A stretch of DNA of 64,000 nucleotides from AP-15 sp963796155 (GTDB lineage Bacteria; Pseudomonadota; Alphaproteobacteria; ATCC43930; CGMCC-115725): NCBI GenBank assembly GCA_963796155.1, contig CAWCKT010000028.1:1-64000 (forward strand). Reading direction: 5' to 3'. Under the pieces are notes generated by a model, which searched no databases, was not told where the DNA came from, and saw only the letters and a list, made by a program, of their open reading frames with translations. The translations under genes and the position numbers were made by a program. Shown piece by piece: positions 18,931 to 29,735 of the stretch (positions are counted from its first letter, which is position 1; every line of letters starts with the position of its first letter).

Positions 18931-20664
18931 TCAAGGAGCCGGATAGTGAATACCGCGGTTCATTGCCACCTGCTCGGTCACGGGTCCGAGCGACATAGCG
19001 GGGAAATAGGCGAGGCCGCCCATGATCAGTACGACGCCTACCAGTAATCCGACGAATTGCGGGCTGTGCGTCGGAACCGACCCGGCAGATGGGGCGACGC
19101 GCTTCTTTTGCGCCAGCGAGCCGGCAACTGCCAGGAGCGGGATCACATAGATGAACCTTCCCATCAGCATCGCCGCAGCGAGAACCATATTGTAGAACAG
19201 CGTATTGGTGGATAGGCCGGCAAACGAGCTGCCGTTGTTGCCGGTGGCCGAGGCGAAGGCATAGAGGATCTCGCTGAACCCATGCGGGCCGGAGTTGGCG
19301 ATTCCCGCCAACCCTTGCGGTACCGCGGCGGTGAGAGCCGTCCAGCCCAGGATCGACAGCGAGTAGCTGAGGAGCGCGAGCATCGTCATCTTGACCTCTC
19401 TCGCCTCCAGCTTTTTGCCGAGATATTCGGGCGTGCGTCCGACCATCAGGCCGGCGACGAACATCGTGACGATGGCGAACGCCAGCATGCCGTAGAGACC
19501 CGAGCCGACGCCGCCGAAGGTGACCTCGCCGAGAGCCATATTGACGATCAATACCATGCCGCCCAGGGGCAGAAAGCTGTCATGCATCGCATCGACGGCG
19601 CCGCCCGCGTCGGTGGTGACGGTCGCGAAGAGCGCAGACGGGGTGATGCCGAAGCGGATCTCCTTGCCTTCCATGTTGCCTCCCGCCTGCGCCGCGCTTG
19701 ATCCGGAATCGATTTCAAACGCGGCGAAAGCGGGATTCCCATGCGACTCCGACCAATAAGCTGTCGTCACACCGATGAAGAGCAGAATGCCCATCACGGC
19801 GAAGATCGCCCAACCTTGGCGCTCGTCGTTCACCATGCGGCCGAGCGCGTTGGTCAGCCCCGCGGCGATCCCGATCAGCAACAGCATCTGGGCGAGGTTG
19901 GTGAGTGCTGTCGGGTTTTCGTAGGGATGGGCGGAGTTCGCATTGAAGAAGCCGCCGCCGTTGGTGCCAAGAACCTTGATCACTTCCTGCGAGGCGACCG
20001 GTCCCTGGGCTATCGTCTGCTTGGCCCCCTCCAATGTCGTCGCATCGACATAGGCGTTCAAATTCTGCGGGACCCCCTGCCAGACGAAGAAAAGGGCTAC
20101 CACCACCGAAATCGGCAACAGGATGTAGAGCGTGCAGCGGGTGAGATCGACCCAAAAATTACCGATGCCGCTCGCCTCGCGCCGGGCGAACCCGCGAATC
20201 AGGGCAATCGCCAGGGCAATACCGACGGCGGCCGAGACGAAGTTGTGTACGGTGAGCCCCGCCATCTGGACGAGGTAGCCCATCGTCGTCTCAGGTACGT
20301 AGGACTGCCAGTTCGTGTTGGTGACAAAGCTCACCGAGGTGTTGAAAGCGAGCACCTGCTCCAACCCGGCCTGCCCCCGGGGGTTGAACGGCAGATACCA
20401 TTGCAGACGCTCCAGCGCGTAGAGAGTGACGAAGCCGGCAACTCCGAAGAAAAGCATCGACACCGCATAGGTGCGCCAAGACTGCTCCTCGCTCTCGTCG
20501 ACGCCGCAACACCAATAGACGAGGCGCTCGACCGGACGCAGTAACGAGCTCAGCGGTGTCCACTCGCCCGCGAACACGCGCGTCATGTAGCCGCCGAACG
20601 GCCTCGTGATCGCGATGACGATCGCGCTAAAGACCGCGATCTGCAGCCATCCATTGCTCGTCAT
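18931..20664 (-). CDS. second KdpA paralogue
   Basis: A full 577-aa KdpA-type subunit (MTSNGWLQIAVFSAIVIAIT). It keeps NTNWQSYVPE, GTNGGGFFNANSAHPYENP and TGNNGSSFAGLSTNT. The region around the third filter differs from the operon copy: it has DAGGAVDAMHDS where KdpA1 has DTSCGCVNSMHDS, so the SCG residues are missing. No kdpB or kdpC accompanies it. It could share KdpB/KdpC with the main operon as an alternative channel subunit, or be a surplus duplicate that is still under selection since the frame is intact. Confidence 0.92.
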   Translation of the reverse strand: MTSNGWLQIAVFSAIVIAITRPFGGYMTRVFAGEWTPLSSLLRPVERLVYWCCGVDESEEQSWRTYAVSMLFFGVAGFVTLYALERLQWYLPFNPRGQAGLEQVLAFNTSVSFVTNTNWQSYVPETTMGYLVQMAGLTVHNFVSAAVGIALAIALIRGFARREASGIGNFWVDLTRCTLYILLPISVVVALFFVWQGVPQNLNAYVDATTLEGAKQTIAQGPVASQEVIKVLGTNGGGFFNANSAHPYENPTALTNLAQMLLLIGIAAGLTNALGRMVNDERQGWAIFAVMGILLFIGVTTAYWSESHGNPAFAAFEIDSGSSAAQAGGNMEGKEIRFGITPSALFATVTTDAGGAVDAMHDSFLPLGGMVLIVNMALGEVTFGGVGSGLYGMLAFAIVTMFVAGLMVGRTPEYLGKKLEAREVKMTMLALLSYSLSILGWTALTAAVPQGLAGIANSGPHGFSEILYAFASATGNNGSSFAGLSTNTLFYNMVLAAAMLMGRFIYVIPLLAVAGSLAQKKRVAPSAGSVPTHSPQFVGLLVGVVLIMGGLAYFPAMSLGPVTEQVAMNRGIHYPAP

Positions 20665-21300
20665 CGAGAGCTCCTGCAGCCTCTCGGGGCTAATCGGGCC
20701 GTAGAGCAGATCATGGCTCCGACGGTCGCATCGACACCGAAGACGCTATTATGCCGACGACACAACCTAGAACATTTGACTCGGCGAAACGCCGGAGGCG
20801 ATCGCAAAGCCCACCTGTCGGTTGAAAGGAGCGCCTCAGGCCGGCTTCGCTGGTCCCCGACGGCGGCCCCCGTCCGGTGGAAATCAAGGACACCAGATTA
20901 TGCGCGGACGCCGGACCCGTGTCCCACCGGGGATAGGCGGGGTCTTCGCTACTAAAGTACTCGGCCATAGTACTCCGCATCGCATCCCACCCCATTCGCT
21001 CAAATTCCGGCCGGGATAGGCTAAGGCAACCCGCGATAAAGAGACGATGCGGATCGAGGGCCTATTATCTAAAGGCCACGTAAGGAGCCACGGTGGACGC
21101 GACGGCTCCAACTCTTGGCCGTCGTCGAAAACATGCAAACGCCTCTTGGGAGAGGCCCGAGACGTTGATAGAGCGGGAAATATTCAGCCTCGGTCTTGCG
21201 GTAAGCGATATCCCGCCGGGACGGCGGAGGATAAAATGAGGCAACAGGCGCGGCGGACAATCCATTTCTCGCTTCCGGGTTCAGCAGCTCACAAAGCCCC
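20665..21300. other. intergenic, divergent promoter region
   Basis: 636 bases between the leftward second kdpA and the rightward antiporter gene. No open frame here looks like a protein. It must hold both promoters, but I could not identify convincing hexamers or a strong KdpE-like box. Confidence 0.45.
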
Positions 21301-23811
21301 ATGATCGACACCGCTTTCGTTTTGCTTGTCATCGCGGCGCTGCTAGTGGTGGTCGGGTTCTGCCAGCCCCTCGCGGCTTATCTGAAACTGCCGCCGCCCG
21401 TCCTCCTCGGGGTGGTCGGGGTGGCGTTGGGCGGGTTTCCCGCCGTCTCGTCTTGGCTCGGCTGGTCTACCCGGTCCGATCCCTTTGCCGACGTCTTTGT
21501 CGAGCTGCCGGTCAGCTCCGCGACGTTCATCTACGTCTTCCTGCCGCTCCTGGTGTTCGAGGCCGGCATCGTCACCGACGTGCGGCGCACGTTGGAAGAT
21601 GCAGCGCCGATCCTGTTGCTCGCAGTCATCGCAACCCTGATCACGACTGCGGTGATCGGGTTGGCGCTCTGGCCGCTCGCCGGCGTCTCCTTAGTCGCCT
21701 GCCTGCTGCTCGGCGCCGTCGTCGCGACCACCGATCCCGCCGCGGTCATCGCGATCTTTCGCGATGTCGGCGCGCCGGCGCGCTTGACGCGCCTCGTCGA
21801 AGGCGAGGCGTTGCTCAACGACGCGGCCGCCATCTCGCTTTTCGCAGTTTTGCTCGGGATGATCGTCAGCTCGCGAGAGCCGGACATCGGCTTCGGGTTG
21901 AGCGAGTTCTTTCTGTCCTTTATCGGTGGCGGCGTATTGGGATTGCTTGCCGGGCGGGCGCTGCTCTGGGTCATTCCGTGGGTGCGCGACGACCGCCTTG
22001 CCGAAGCCACACTGACCCTGGCGCTCGCCTATGGCGTTTTCATCGCCGCTGAACGTTTCTTTCACGTCTCGGGTGTCGTCGCGGTGCTGGGATCGGGACT
22101 GGCCGTCAGCGCGCTCGGACGCTCCCGAATCATTCCGTACAACTGGTCGTTTCTGACCGATTTGTGGGGCCAGATCGCCTTTTGGGCTCGCTCCTTGGTC
22201 TTCATTCTTGCTTCGATCCTCGTTCCGAGGCTGCTCGGCGATGTCGGGCTGCACGATTTGGCGCTGGTCGCCGTGCTGGTGGCTGCGGCCTTGGCGGCGC
22301 GCATCCTGGTCTTGTTCGTGCTGATGCCGCCGCTCGAATTCCTCAAGCTCACCCAGCCGATCAGCTCCGCATACAAGCTGGCGATCACCTGGGGCGGGTT
22401 GCGAGGGGCGTTGACGCTGGTGCTGGCTCTGGCGGCGACCGAGAACGCGGCCCTCAGCCCGGAGGTCAAGCGGTTCGTCGCGGTGCTGGCGACAGGCTTG
22501 GTGCTGTTTACGCTATTCGTCAACGCCACGACCTTGCGCCTGGTGATCGATCTCCTCGGGCTCGGCCGCCTGTCGCCGCGAAACCAGGTCCTGCGCGACC
22601 AGGTGCTGGCAATCTCCTACGCCGAGGTTTGCGATTCGATCCGCAATATGGCACGCGAGCACGCTCTCGGCGACGCGGTCGAGCAGGTCGTCAAGCCCTA
22701 CCAGACATGGATCGCCGCGGCGAACGCCCGCGACGCGGCGGAACGGCTTACCGAGCGGGACCGGCTGGCCATCGCTCTGGCGGCCCTGGCGAACCAGGAA
22801 CGCGTGCTCGTCCTTGAGATGCGCGCTGATCGAATCGCTTCGCCGGAAACGGTGCAGGTCCTACTGCAGAATGCGGATCTGCTGGTCGAGGGCGCCCGGG
22901 TGGAGGGCCGCGTCGGATACCGCAGAACGGCCGAGGCGACCCTCGCCTTTTCGGTTTCCTTCCGCATCGCCTATTTTCTCTACCGTTATCTCGGCCTCGT
23001 GCGGTTTCTCGCCGATCGCCTTGCAGACCGCGTCGAGCTGCTGTTGGTGGTGCGGCTGGTGGTCGACAGGCTTCTCGGTTTCAACACTCAGCGCCTAGGC
23101 CCGATGTTTGGTGAGCGCATCACCGAACTCACCGGCGAGATCATCGAGCGGCGTCGGGAAGGGCTGGACGATGCCTTCGATGCGCTGCGTCGCCAATATC
23201 CCGACTACGTGGCGGCCCTGGAAATCCGGTTTCTCCGTCAGTCGGCATTGCGGCAAGAGACGGTGCGGTACCAGGCATTGTTCGAGGAAGGGCTGATCCC
23301 GCAGGAACTCTATGACGATCTGCAGCGGGGCGTCGCCGGCGCGAGTGCTGCCGAACCTCGCCCGCGCTTCGACATCGGATTGGATACGCATCGCCTGATC
23401 GAAAGGCTCGACATCCTGTCGGGCCTCGACGAACGGCAGCTCGACCGCGTGGCAAGGCTGCTGCGCCCGCGCTTTACGGTGCCGAACGAGCGCATCATCC
23501 GCAAGGGAGACCGCGGCGACGCCGTCTTCTTCATTGCTTCCGGTGCGGTCGACGTGGCGCTGCCGACGGGCCCTGTGCGGCTTGGCAGCGGGGAGTTCTT
23601 CGGGGAAATGGCCTTGCTTTCGGGCCGGCCGCGACAGGCGGACGTGACGGCTCTGACCTATTGCCGGCTGCTTGTGCTGAGAAAAACCGACTTCGAGCGT
23701 TTCATAGCGACGAACCCGGAGGCGAGAGCGACGATCAGCCGCGTCGCGCAGGCGCGCCAGTCGATGAACCAGGATGACCGCGATCGGGCCAAGGAGGCTG
23801 CATCGCTATAG
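21301..23811 (+). CDS. CPA1-type Na+/H+ antiporter with C-terminal cyclic-nucleotide-binding domain
   Basis: An 836-aa cation/proton exchanger. About 12 membrane helices fill the first 430 residues with the CPA1 core motifs ATTDPAAVIAIFRDVGAP and EGEALLNDAAAISLF (about 160-185), and GGLRGALTLVLALA. A long cytosolic linker follows. The C-terminus (about 695-810) is a cNMP-binding domain: LSGLDERQLDRVARLL, KGDRGDAVFFIASGAVDV and the phosphate-binding cassette GEFFGEMALLSGRPRQADVT with the Arg that contacts the nucleotide phosphate. Transport activity may be gated by cAMP or cGMP. It begins at ATG 21301; no good Shine-Dalgarno is visible. Confidence 0.93.
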   Translation: MIDTAFVLLVIAALLVVVGFCQPLAAYLKLPPPVLLGVVGVALGGFPAVSSWLGWSTRSDPFADVFVELPVSSATFIYVFLPLLVFEAGIVTDVRRTLEDAAPILLLAVIATLITTAVIGLALWPLAGVSLVACLLLGAVVATTDPAAVIAIFRDVGAPARLTRLVEGEALLNDAAAISLFAVLLGMIVSSREPDIGFGLSEFFLSFIGGGVLGLLAGRALLWVIPWVRDDRLAEATLTLALAYGVFIAAERFFHVSGVVAVLGSGLAVSALGRSRIIPYNWSFLTDLWGQIAFWARSLVFILASILVPRLLGDVGLHDLALVAVLVAAALAARILVLFVLMPPLEFLKLTQPISSAYKLAITWGGLRGALTLVLALAATENAALSPEVKRFVAVLATGLVLFTLFVNATTLRLVIDLLGLGRLSPRNQVLRDQVLAISYAEVCDSIRNMAREHALGDAVEQVVKPYQTWIAAANARDAAERLTERDRLAIALAALANQERVLVLEMRADRIASPETVQVLLQNADLLVEGARVEGRVGYRRTAEATLAFSVSFRIAYFLYRYLGLVRFLADRLADRVELLLVVRLVVDRLLGFNTQRLGPMFGERITELTGEIIERRREGLDDAFDALRRQYPDYVAALEIRFLRQSALRQETVRYQALFEEGLIPQELYDDLQRGVAGASAAEPRPRFDIGLDTHRLIERLDILSGLDERQLDRVARLLRPRFTVPNERIIRKGDRGDAVFFIASGAVDVALPTGPVRLGSGEFFGEMALLSGRPRQADVTALTYCRLLVLRKTDFERFIATNPEARATISRVAQARQSMNQDDRDRAKEAASL

Positions 23812-24088
23812 CCGATCGGACGGCCTCCAGTCTCTGTTCCCGGGTCCCCCGCCGAGGGCCTCGGCTTCGCAAGCAACCGGCGGGCGCGGCCAGCCATCTT
23901 CCTGATGGACGACTGCATAAGAATCCATCGATCAGCAGCTCGATGGTCGCTGGTGACGCGGCACATTCGCGACGGGCAAAGTCGAGGCTCGCCGATAGGC
24001 TCGGAAGATGCGCTACGGCTACTGGCGACAGGCCGTGCACGCTCCAGGTCCCGCAAACGTCACGGCGAATTTTTACACGCACACTCAT
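23806..24088 (-). pseudogene. small conserved protein (about 93 aa), frame broken
   Basis: From ATG 24088 the protein reads MSVRVKIRRDVCGTWSVHGL, then SPVAVAHLPSLSASLDFARR, then ECAASPATIELLIDGF. It would continue YAVVHQEDGWPRPPVACEAE to a TAG at 23808-23806, but one extra T at about 23919-23921 breaks the frame. The WSV-x-GLSP, SL-ASLDYAR and ATIEL-x-DGxYAVVHQE-GWPR pattern is one I associate with short conserved proteins of alphaproteobacteria with no known function. The end overlaps the antiporter stop by 6 bases, in convergent orientation. Confidence 0.65.
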
Positions 24089-24103
24089 AACGGCGCGGCT
24101 TTC

Positions 24104-24313
24104 TCACCCCAGGACGCCGTGCGCCAGGACCAGGACGAAGCGAAGCGCCAAGACCCCGAGAGCGATCAGCATCAGCACGAGGAGCGTCCCGCCGATCTCG
24201 ACCGCGATCCGCGAACGCCCCGGTTGCCGCGAAGCGCTAATCGCGCGGTTCGCCGAGCTTGGCGCCTGGGACACGCCTACGGCCCGGCCTCTTGCCAAAT
24301 CCACAACAGTCAT
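24104..24313 (-). CDS. small single-pass membrane protein with duplicated leader
   Basis: A 69-aa frame from ATG 24313. The first 16 codons (MTVVDLARGRAVGVSQ) and the upstream region belong to the 154-bp inverted repeat shared with the porin region. The following part contains a hydrophobic helix of about 25 residues (IGGTLLVLMLIALGVLALRF onward) ending in LAHGVLG. GGGAG lies 8 bases before the ATG. No homologue is recognised. The combination of a usable start region and a clean membrane helix makes it plausible but not certain. Confidence 0.45.
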   Translation of the reverse strand: MTVVDLARGRAVGVSQAPSSANRAISASRQPGRSRIAVEIGGTLLVLMLIALGVLALRFVLVLAHGVLG

Positions 24314-24419
24314 CTGTACTCCCGTCGATGCCCTACCCCGCTCGGTAATAAAAGAGATATGCCGATAAGTTTTCGAGGCGAAACGGCGGCCCGCACCGTA
24401 AAGGGGGCGTAAAGGCGAT
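24266..24419. repeat. 154-bp inverted repeat, copy A
   Basis: Reverse complement of 44167-44320 with two mismatches and no indels. It contains a probable promoter, ribosome-binding site, start codon and the first 16 codons of the 69-aa membrane protein. The copies are about 19.7 kb apart in inverted orientation. Confidence 0.9.
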
Positions 24420-24456
24420 CACGAAAAAGGCCGCTGGTGGCCGTTTGCCCATCGCG

Positions 24457-25885
24457 CTATCGATCGCTCGCCGTCCCGCTCGTCGCTGAGGCCCCTCGTA
24501 CTTCCGGAGGGGGCCCGAAGGGCAGACGGTCCGGTGTCACCCGCACCCCCGTCGTAAACCGGTAGCGAGATGGCCCGGCGGTCGGGAAGGTCAGCTCGAC
24601 GAAATAAGCCTTCCAGCCTTGCTTCGGTTGCGTGACTTTCCCGACATAGACGCCGTCGCCCTGGTCGGTCAAATTCGAGCTTGTATAGGCCGCGCCGATC
24701 GTCTCCAGCCGAAAATCGCGCGCCTGCGGGTTCGCCGCCTGCCAGAGCGTCACGGCAGCCGGCTGCGTCTCGGTCTTGACCCGGATCGAGCCGTCGTCTT
24801 CGAAATCCCAGGTGAAGCTCGGGCGCGGGGTGTTCATTAAAATAGATTGATAGAAGGTAAGCGCGCTCTCTGCCGCATCGACGTATTCTCCTTTCAGGGA
24901 GTGATCGGTGTTCGGCAGATAGCGAAGGTAATTCTCTCCTCTGAGTCCCGTAAAATAGAATTGCGAGGAGTCGGGGAGAAAATATTGGTCACCCGCCGCG
25001 TTGACGATCAACTTGGGCATCGTCAGCCGGTCACGATAGGAATAGGGGTCTTCGATGTGGATAAGCGCCTCGAACTGCGCCGTATGTGCCCAGCGCATGA
25101 TGCCGGCCCGCTCGAATTCGGCAATGGCGGGGGCCCAGAAACCGTAGGACCGATAATGGTGCTCGAATGAGGGTTCGAGGTTCAGCAGGTCGATCACAAC
25201 GGGGATGATGGCGACGACGCGGTGGTCGACTGCGGCGACGGTCCATGCCGTCCAGCCCCGCTTCGACGCGCCGCCGACCACGAACTTGTCGACCGATAGG
25301 CCGCCACCCGCCGGGCTCGCGCAAAACGACGTGATGGTGTCCATCGCCCGCACCACGCTTTTCGTCATCGGCAAGCGAAGCGGCCAAGTTTCATCGCCGG
25401 ACGTCAGAAATTTCTCCCAGGTGAAGGCCGTGATGGCGTCTTCGGTCAATTTTTTCCCGTCGCCGGTGAACACCAAAGGCTCGTTAGGAACCATGCGAAC
25501 CTCGCTGACCACCGAATTGGTGGCGAGCGCGAGTTGGGTCAGCAAAGGGCTGATTTTCGGCGGCGGTTTCTCGTTGGAACCTCCGCTGATGACGAGAAGG
25601 CCGGTATTCGTCGTCACGTGTTCGCGGCCTGACGATGGTCAGCCAATGCTTCCAGATCGGCCGGTCCACCTCCGCCGCCGTGCGCCACCGTTGCGACGTC
25701 ATTTCCAATACGTTGGCCGTATAAGCGTCCCCAACCTCGGTGCTGAGCAGCTGGTAATGGTAACTGGGATCGGGAGCAGCGACATAGCGGTCGAGCGCCG
25801 TCTCGTCCTGTCCCTCGGCGGAAGCGGCCGACGCAAAGGCTGCTGTCAACAGACCGCAGAAGACGGCGGCGACCCCCTTGGGCAT
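24457..25885 (-). pseudogene. PhoPQ-activated pathogenicity-related family protein, frame broken
   Basis: A secreted alpha/beta-hydrolase-like protein (PF10142 type) of about 475 aa. The signal peptide is MPKGVAAVFCGLLTAAFASA with cleavage after ASA. The mature part begins ALDRYVAAPDPSYHY. At about 25626-25632 one extra base (GGCCGCGAAC instead of GGCCGAAC or similar) breaks the frame between WLTIVRP and VTTNTGLLVISGGSN. The remainder has the family motifs FVVGGASKRGWTAW (nucleophile Ser region), VVIDLLNL, PKLIVNAAGDQYFLPDSS and LPNTDHSL. The enzymatic substrate is unknown for this family. Confidence 0.85.
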
Positions 25886-26031
25886 CGACCTTCCTTTCGT
25901 TCAGTCAAGGACGAGGGAAAGGCCAATCCGACCATAAGCACTTTCCGCCAAAATAGTCAGATGTGAGCCTCTCGCTATCCTATGCGTGGTGTCCGAACAA
26001 AATCCCCCGGCCGGGACTGGACCCCGTCGCA

Positions 26032-26395
26032 TTTCCCTGCCGGCAGGGAAAAAACGCGTTTCAGCCCCCGAAGAGTGCCCTCTCAAAATCGAAAATGTCT
26101 TGTAGATCAGTAAATTAAGTGCAGTTTGGCCAGGGCCGCAAAACCACGGCGGCAGGGAATTGGCAGGGAAAGTGCCCTCAGCATCGAAAATGTATTGTAG
26201 ATCAGTAAGTTGAGTTCGACTTGGCCGAGCCGCAACACGACGGCGGCAGGAATTGGCAGGGAATTCAGCATCGCTCCTCCGGGCATACCAGCGGTTCGCC
26301 ACTCCCGCCGACCACCCAGCCTTTCTTTCTTGTGTGTTTCGCATGGATCCCTATTTCGTAATTGACTTTATCGTACGCGCCCGCTATATAGGGGT
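26032..26395. repeat. GCAGGGAA-type intergenic element, copy 1, with 97-bp tandem repeat
   Basis: It opens with a perfect 20-bp palindrome (26032-26051, TTTCCCTGCC/GGCAGGGAAA). Two tandem units of about 97 bp follow (26074-26170 and 26171-26264), each ending in GGCAGGnAATTGGCAGGGAA. It ends with a CATACCAG motif and a CGCTATATAGGGG segment. A shorter relative lies at 63385-63600. There is no coding potential. It fills the gap between the PhoPQ-type gene and the first RND pump. Confidence 0.65.
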
Positions 26396-26433
26396 CGGCT
26401 ACGCGCGCGCAAGGGGGTAGCGGCACGCTTGGC

Positions 26434-29400
26434 CTATTCGGCCGGCGCGGGTTCCCGTTCGCGTGCTCCGGCGGGTTGTTCGCGGCGGGAAAACAGGTCG
26501 ATCAGCACCGGCATCACGATCAGGATCAGCGCGGGCGCCAACAGGATCCCGCCGACGATCACCAATGCGAGCGGTTTTTGCACCTGCGAGCCGATGCCGG
26601 TCGAAACAGCGGCGGGCAGCAGACCGACGCAGGCGGCAATGCAGGTCATCATCACTGGGCGCAGCCGAATCTGACAGGCCCGGATGACCGCTGCCGAGCG
26701 CTCCACGCCGGCGTCGATCAAGGTATTGAAATAGGAGAGGATGATGATCCCCTCCATGACCGAGATGCCGAAGAGGCCGACAAAACCGATCGCCGCCGAG
26801 ACGCTGAACGGCGTGCCGGTGATCCACAATGCGAAGATCCCGCCGATCAGCGCCATCGGCATCACGCTCGCGGCCAGCAAGGTATCAACCAGCGACGAAA
26901 AGTTGACGAAAAGCAGCAGCAAGATCAGGGCGATGCTGAGCGGCACGACGACCTCGAGGCGTTCGAGCGCATCCTGCAGATCGCCGAACTCGCCGACCCA
27001 TTCGACGCGCGAGCCGGCCGGTATCGGCACCTGCTCGGCGATCTTGCGCTGCGCTTCGAGCACCGCACCGCCGAGGTCGCGGCCGCGAACACTGAACTTG
27101 ATCGGGATGTAGCGCTCCTGGTTCTCGCGATAGATGAAAGAGGGGCCCGAGACCAGGCTCACCTTGGCGACGTCGGTGAGCGGGATCGGCACGACCCCGC
27201 TGCCGCTCGGGTTTGGCGCCCCGATCGTGATATGCCGGATCGCATCGAGGCTCTGGCGATATTGCGGCGCCAGGCGGACGACGATCGGGAAGTTGCGGTC
27301 GCTGCCGTACTCGTAGACATTGCCGGCGGCCTGACCGCCGATCGCGGCCTGTATCGTCGAGTTGATGTCGCCCGGGGCGAGGCCGTAGCGCGCGGCGCGC
27401 TCGCGGTCGATGTCGATGTTGACGGTCGGCTGGCCGAGTGAATCGAAGACCGAAAGGTCGGTGATGCCCGGCACTGTCTTCATCACGTCCTTGATCTTGT
27501 AGGCCGTCTTCTGGATCGCTTCGAGATCGTTGCCGTAGAGCTTGACCGAGTTTTCGCCCTTGACCCCGGAGGCCGCCTCCTCGACGTTGTCCTCGATATA
27601 TTGCGAGAAATTGAAATCGACCCCGGGGAATTCCGCCGCCAGCGCGTCATTGACCTGCTGCGTCAGCTTCTCCTTGTCGATGCCCTTGGGCCAGGTGTCG
27701 AACGGCTTGAGCGGCACATTGAATTCCGCATTGAAGAAGCCGGTGGTGTCGGTGCCGTCATCCGGCCGCCCGAGCTGCGAGATAACCGTCACGACCTCGG
27801 GAAACCCCCGGATGATCTGGCGCATACGGTTAACGTAGGGGGTCGCTTCTTCGAGCGAGATCGAGGGCGGCAGGGTGGCCCGGATCCACAAATTTCCTTC
27901 CTCGAGATGGGGCAGGAATTCGAGGCCGAGCGACCGCACCCCGACCACCGCCAGCAATGCCAGCAGCCCCGCGCCAGCGAGCGTCAATATTCGGTTGGCG
28001 ACGGCGAATTCGAGAACGGGTCTGTAGATGCGGCGCAGGCCGCGCACGATAATCGTTTCGGTCTCGCTGACGCGTTCCGGCAGCAGCAGCGCGCTCAACG
28101 CCGGCGAGATCGTGAAGGTGGCGAGGAGGCCGCCGGCGATGGCATAGGCGTAAGTCTTGGCCATCGGGCTGAAGATATGCCCCTCGACGCCGCTCAAGGT
28201 GAACAACGGGACAAAGCCCGCGATGATGATCGCAGCGGCGAAGAAGATCGCCTGGTTCACCTCTCCGGCCGATCGCAAGATCGTGCGCAGCTTGCCGGTC
28301 AGCCCGAAGCGCTGCGCGAGGCCGGTGGGGGCATATTCATGGTGCCGCTCTCCCTCGCTCAGATGGCGAAAAATGTTCTCGACCATGATCACCGTCGCGT
28401 CGACGATCAGGCCGAAATCGATCGCCCCGACCGACAGCAGATTTGCCGATTCGCCGCGCAGCACCAGGATCGAGATCGCGAAAAACAGGGCGAACGGGAT
28501 CGTCGCGGCGACAATGATGGCGCTGCGCAGATTGCCGAGGAAGATCCACTGCACGAAAAAGATCAGCACGATGCCGAAGATCAGATTGTGCAGCACCGTG
28601 TGCGTGGTGATGTTGATCAGCTCCCGGCGGTCGTACATTTTCTCGAGCCGCACGCCGGGCGGCAGGATCCCGGTGTTGTTGATCTTATCGACCTCGGCCT
28701 CGACGCGGCCGATCGTAGGGAGGCTCTGCTCGCCGCGGCGCATCAGCACGATCCCCTCGACGATGTCTTCGTCATCGTCATGACCGACGATGCCGAGCCG
28801 CGGCTGATTGCCGACCGTCACGGTGGCGACGTCTTTGACATAGACCGGGGAGCCGTTGTTCGACGATCAGCATCGTGTTGCGCAGGTCGTCCATCGTGTG
28901 GATCAGGCCGACGCCGCGCACGATCGCGGCCTGCGGACCGAAATTGACGGTCTGGCCGCCGACATTGATGTTGCTGTTGTTGAGGGTCTGCAGCACCTGC
29001 GGCAGGGTGAGACCGTAGGCGAGGAGCTTGTCGAGGTCCACGGTGACCGAGTAATTCTTGGTCTTGCCGCGCCCAGCCGCTGACATCGACGATCCCGGGC
29101 ACCGCCTTGAAGCGTCGCTCCAGAATCCAGTCCTGAATGGTCTTGAAATCGGTCACCGAGTAGTCTGGGAGGACCGACGATGCGATAGCGGTAAATCTCG
29201 CCGATCGGGCTGTCCGGCGAGATGCCGGGCGTTGCCCCGTTGGGCAATGGCGGCACCTGGGTAAGCTGGTTGATGACCTTCTGCTCGGCTTCTTCGTAGG
29301 TGTAATCATAGGTGAAGTGCGACCTTCACGTCGGAAAGACCGAACAGCGAGATCGTCCGGACCGAAGTGACGTGCCGGATGCCCGCCATCTGGATCTCGA

Positions 29401-29602
29401 TCGGGATCGTGATGTAGCGTTCGATCTCCTCGGCCGATTGGCCGGGGTTCTGGGTGATGACCTCGACGCGCGGCGGCACCGGGTCCGGATAGGCCTCGAT
29501 ATTGAGCTTGGCGAAGCTGATGATCCCGGCAACAAACACGAACAACAGCAGCGCGACCATCAGGACGCGCTGCTTCAGCGCAAACGCGACGACCGCATTC
29601 AT
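26434..29602 (-). pseudogene. heavy-metal RND efflux pump CzcA/CusA-type, copy 1, frame broken four times
   Basis: Inner-membrane proton-driven metal pump, about 1054 aa from MNAVVAFALKQRVLMVALLL. It parallels the intact copy at 35656-38832 almost residue for residue, including GAIDFGLIVDATVIMVENIF with the HME-RND proton-relay acidic residues. Single extra bases at about 29325-29330, 29166-29172, 29072-29076 and 28858-28864 move the frame in the same direction each time. From 28821 to the stop the frame is intact (795 aa). The N-terminal 250 residues, including the first porter subdomain, are in three other frames. It lies downstream of its CzcB-like partner. Confidence 0.9.
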
Positions 29603-29735
29603 GTCCTTTTGGACGTCGAGATTGCTTCGTCGCTCCGCTCCTCGCAATGACAACCAATTGAAGTGTCATTGCGAGCGAAAGCGAAGCAATCTCGGTGTCC
29701 CGCGGAGAGATGGTCGAGATCGATTCGGCACACGT

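Noticed and set aside
26074..26264. CRISPR-like repeat
   Set aside because: Two adjacent 97-bp units with no spacers and no cas genes; it is a tandem duplication.
28858..29330. Programmed ribosomal frameshifting in the first RND pump
   Set aside because: Four shifts in one gene, no slippery heptamers or shared context, and the paralogue is read in one frame; insertion errors or decay are simpler.
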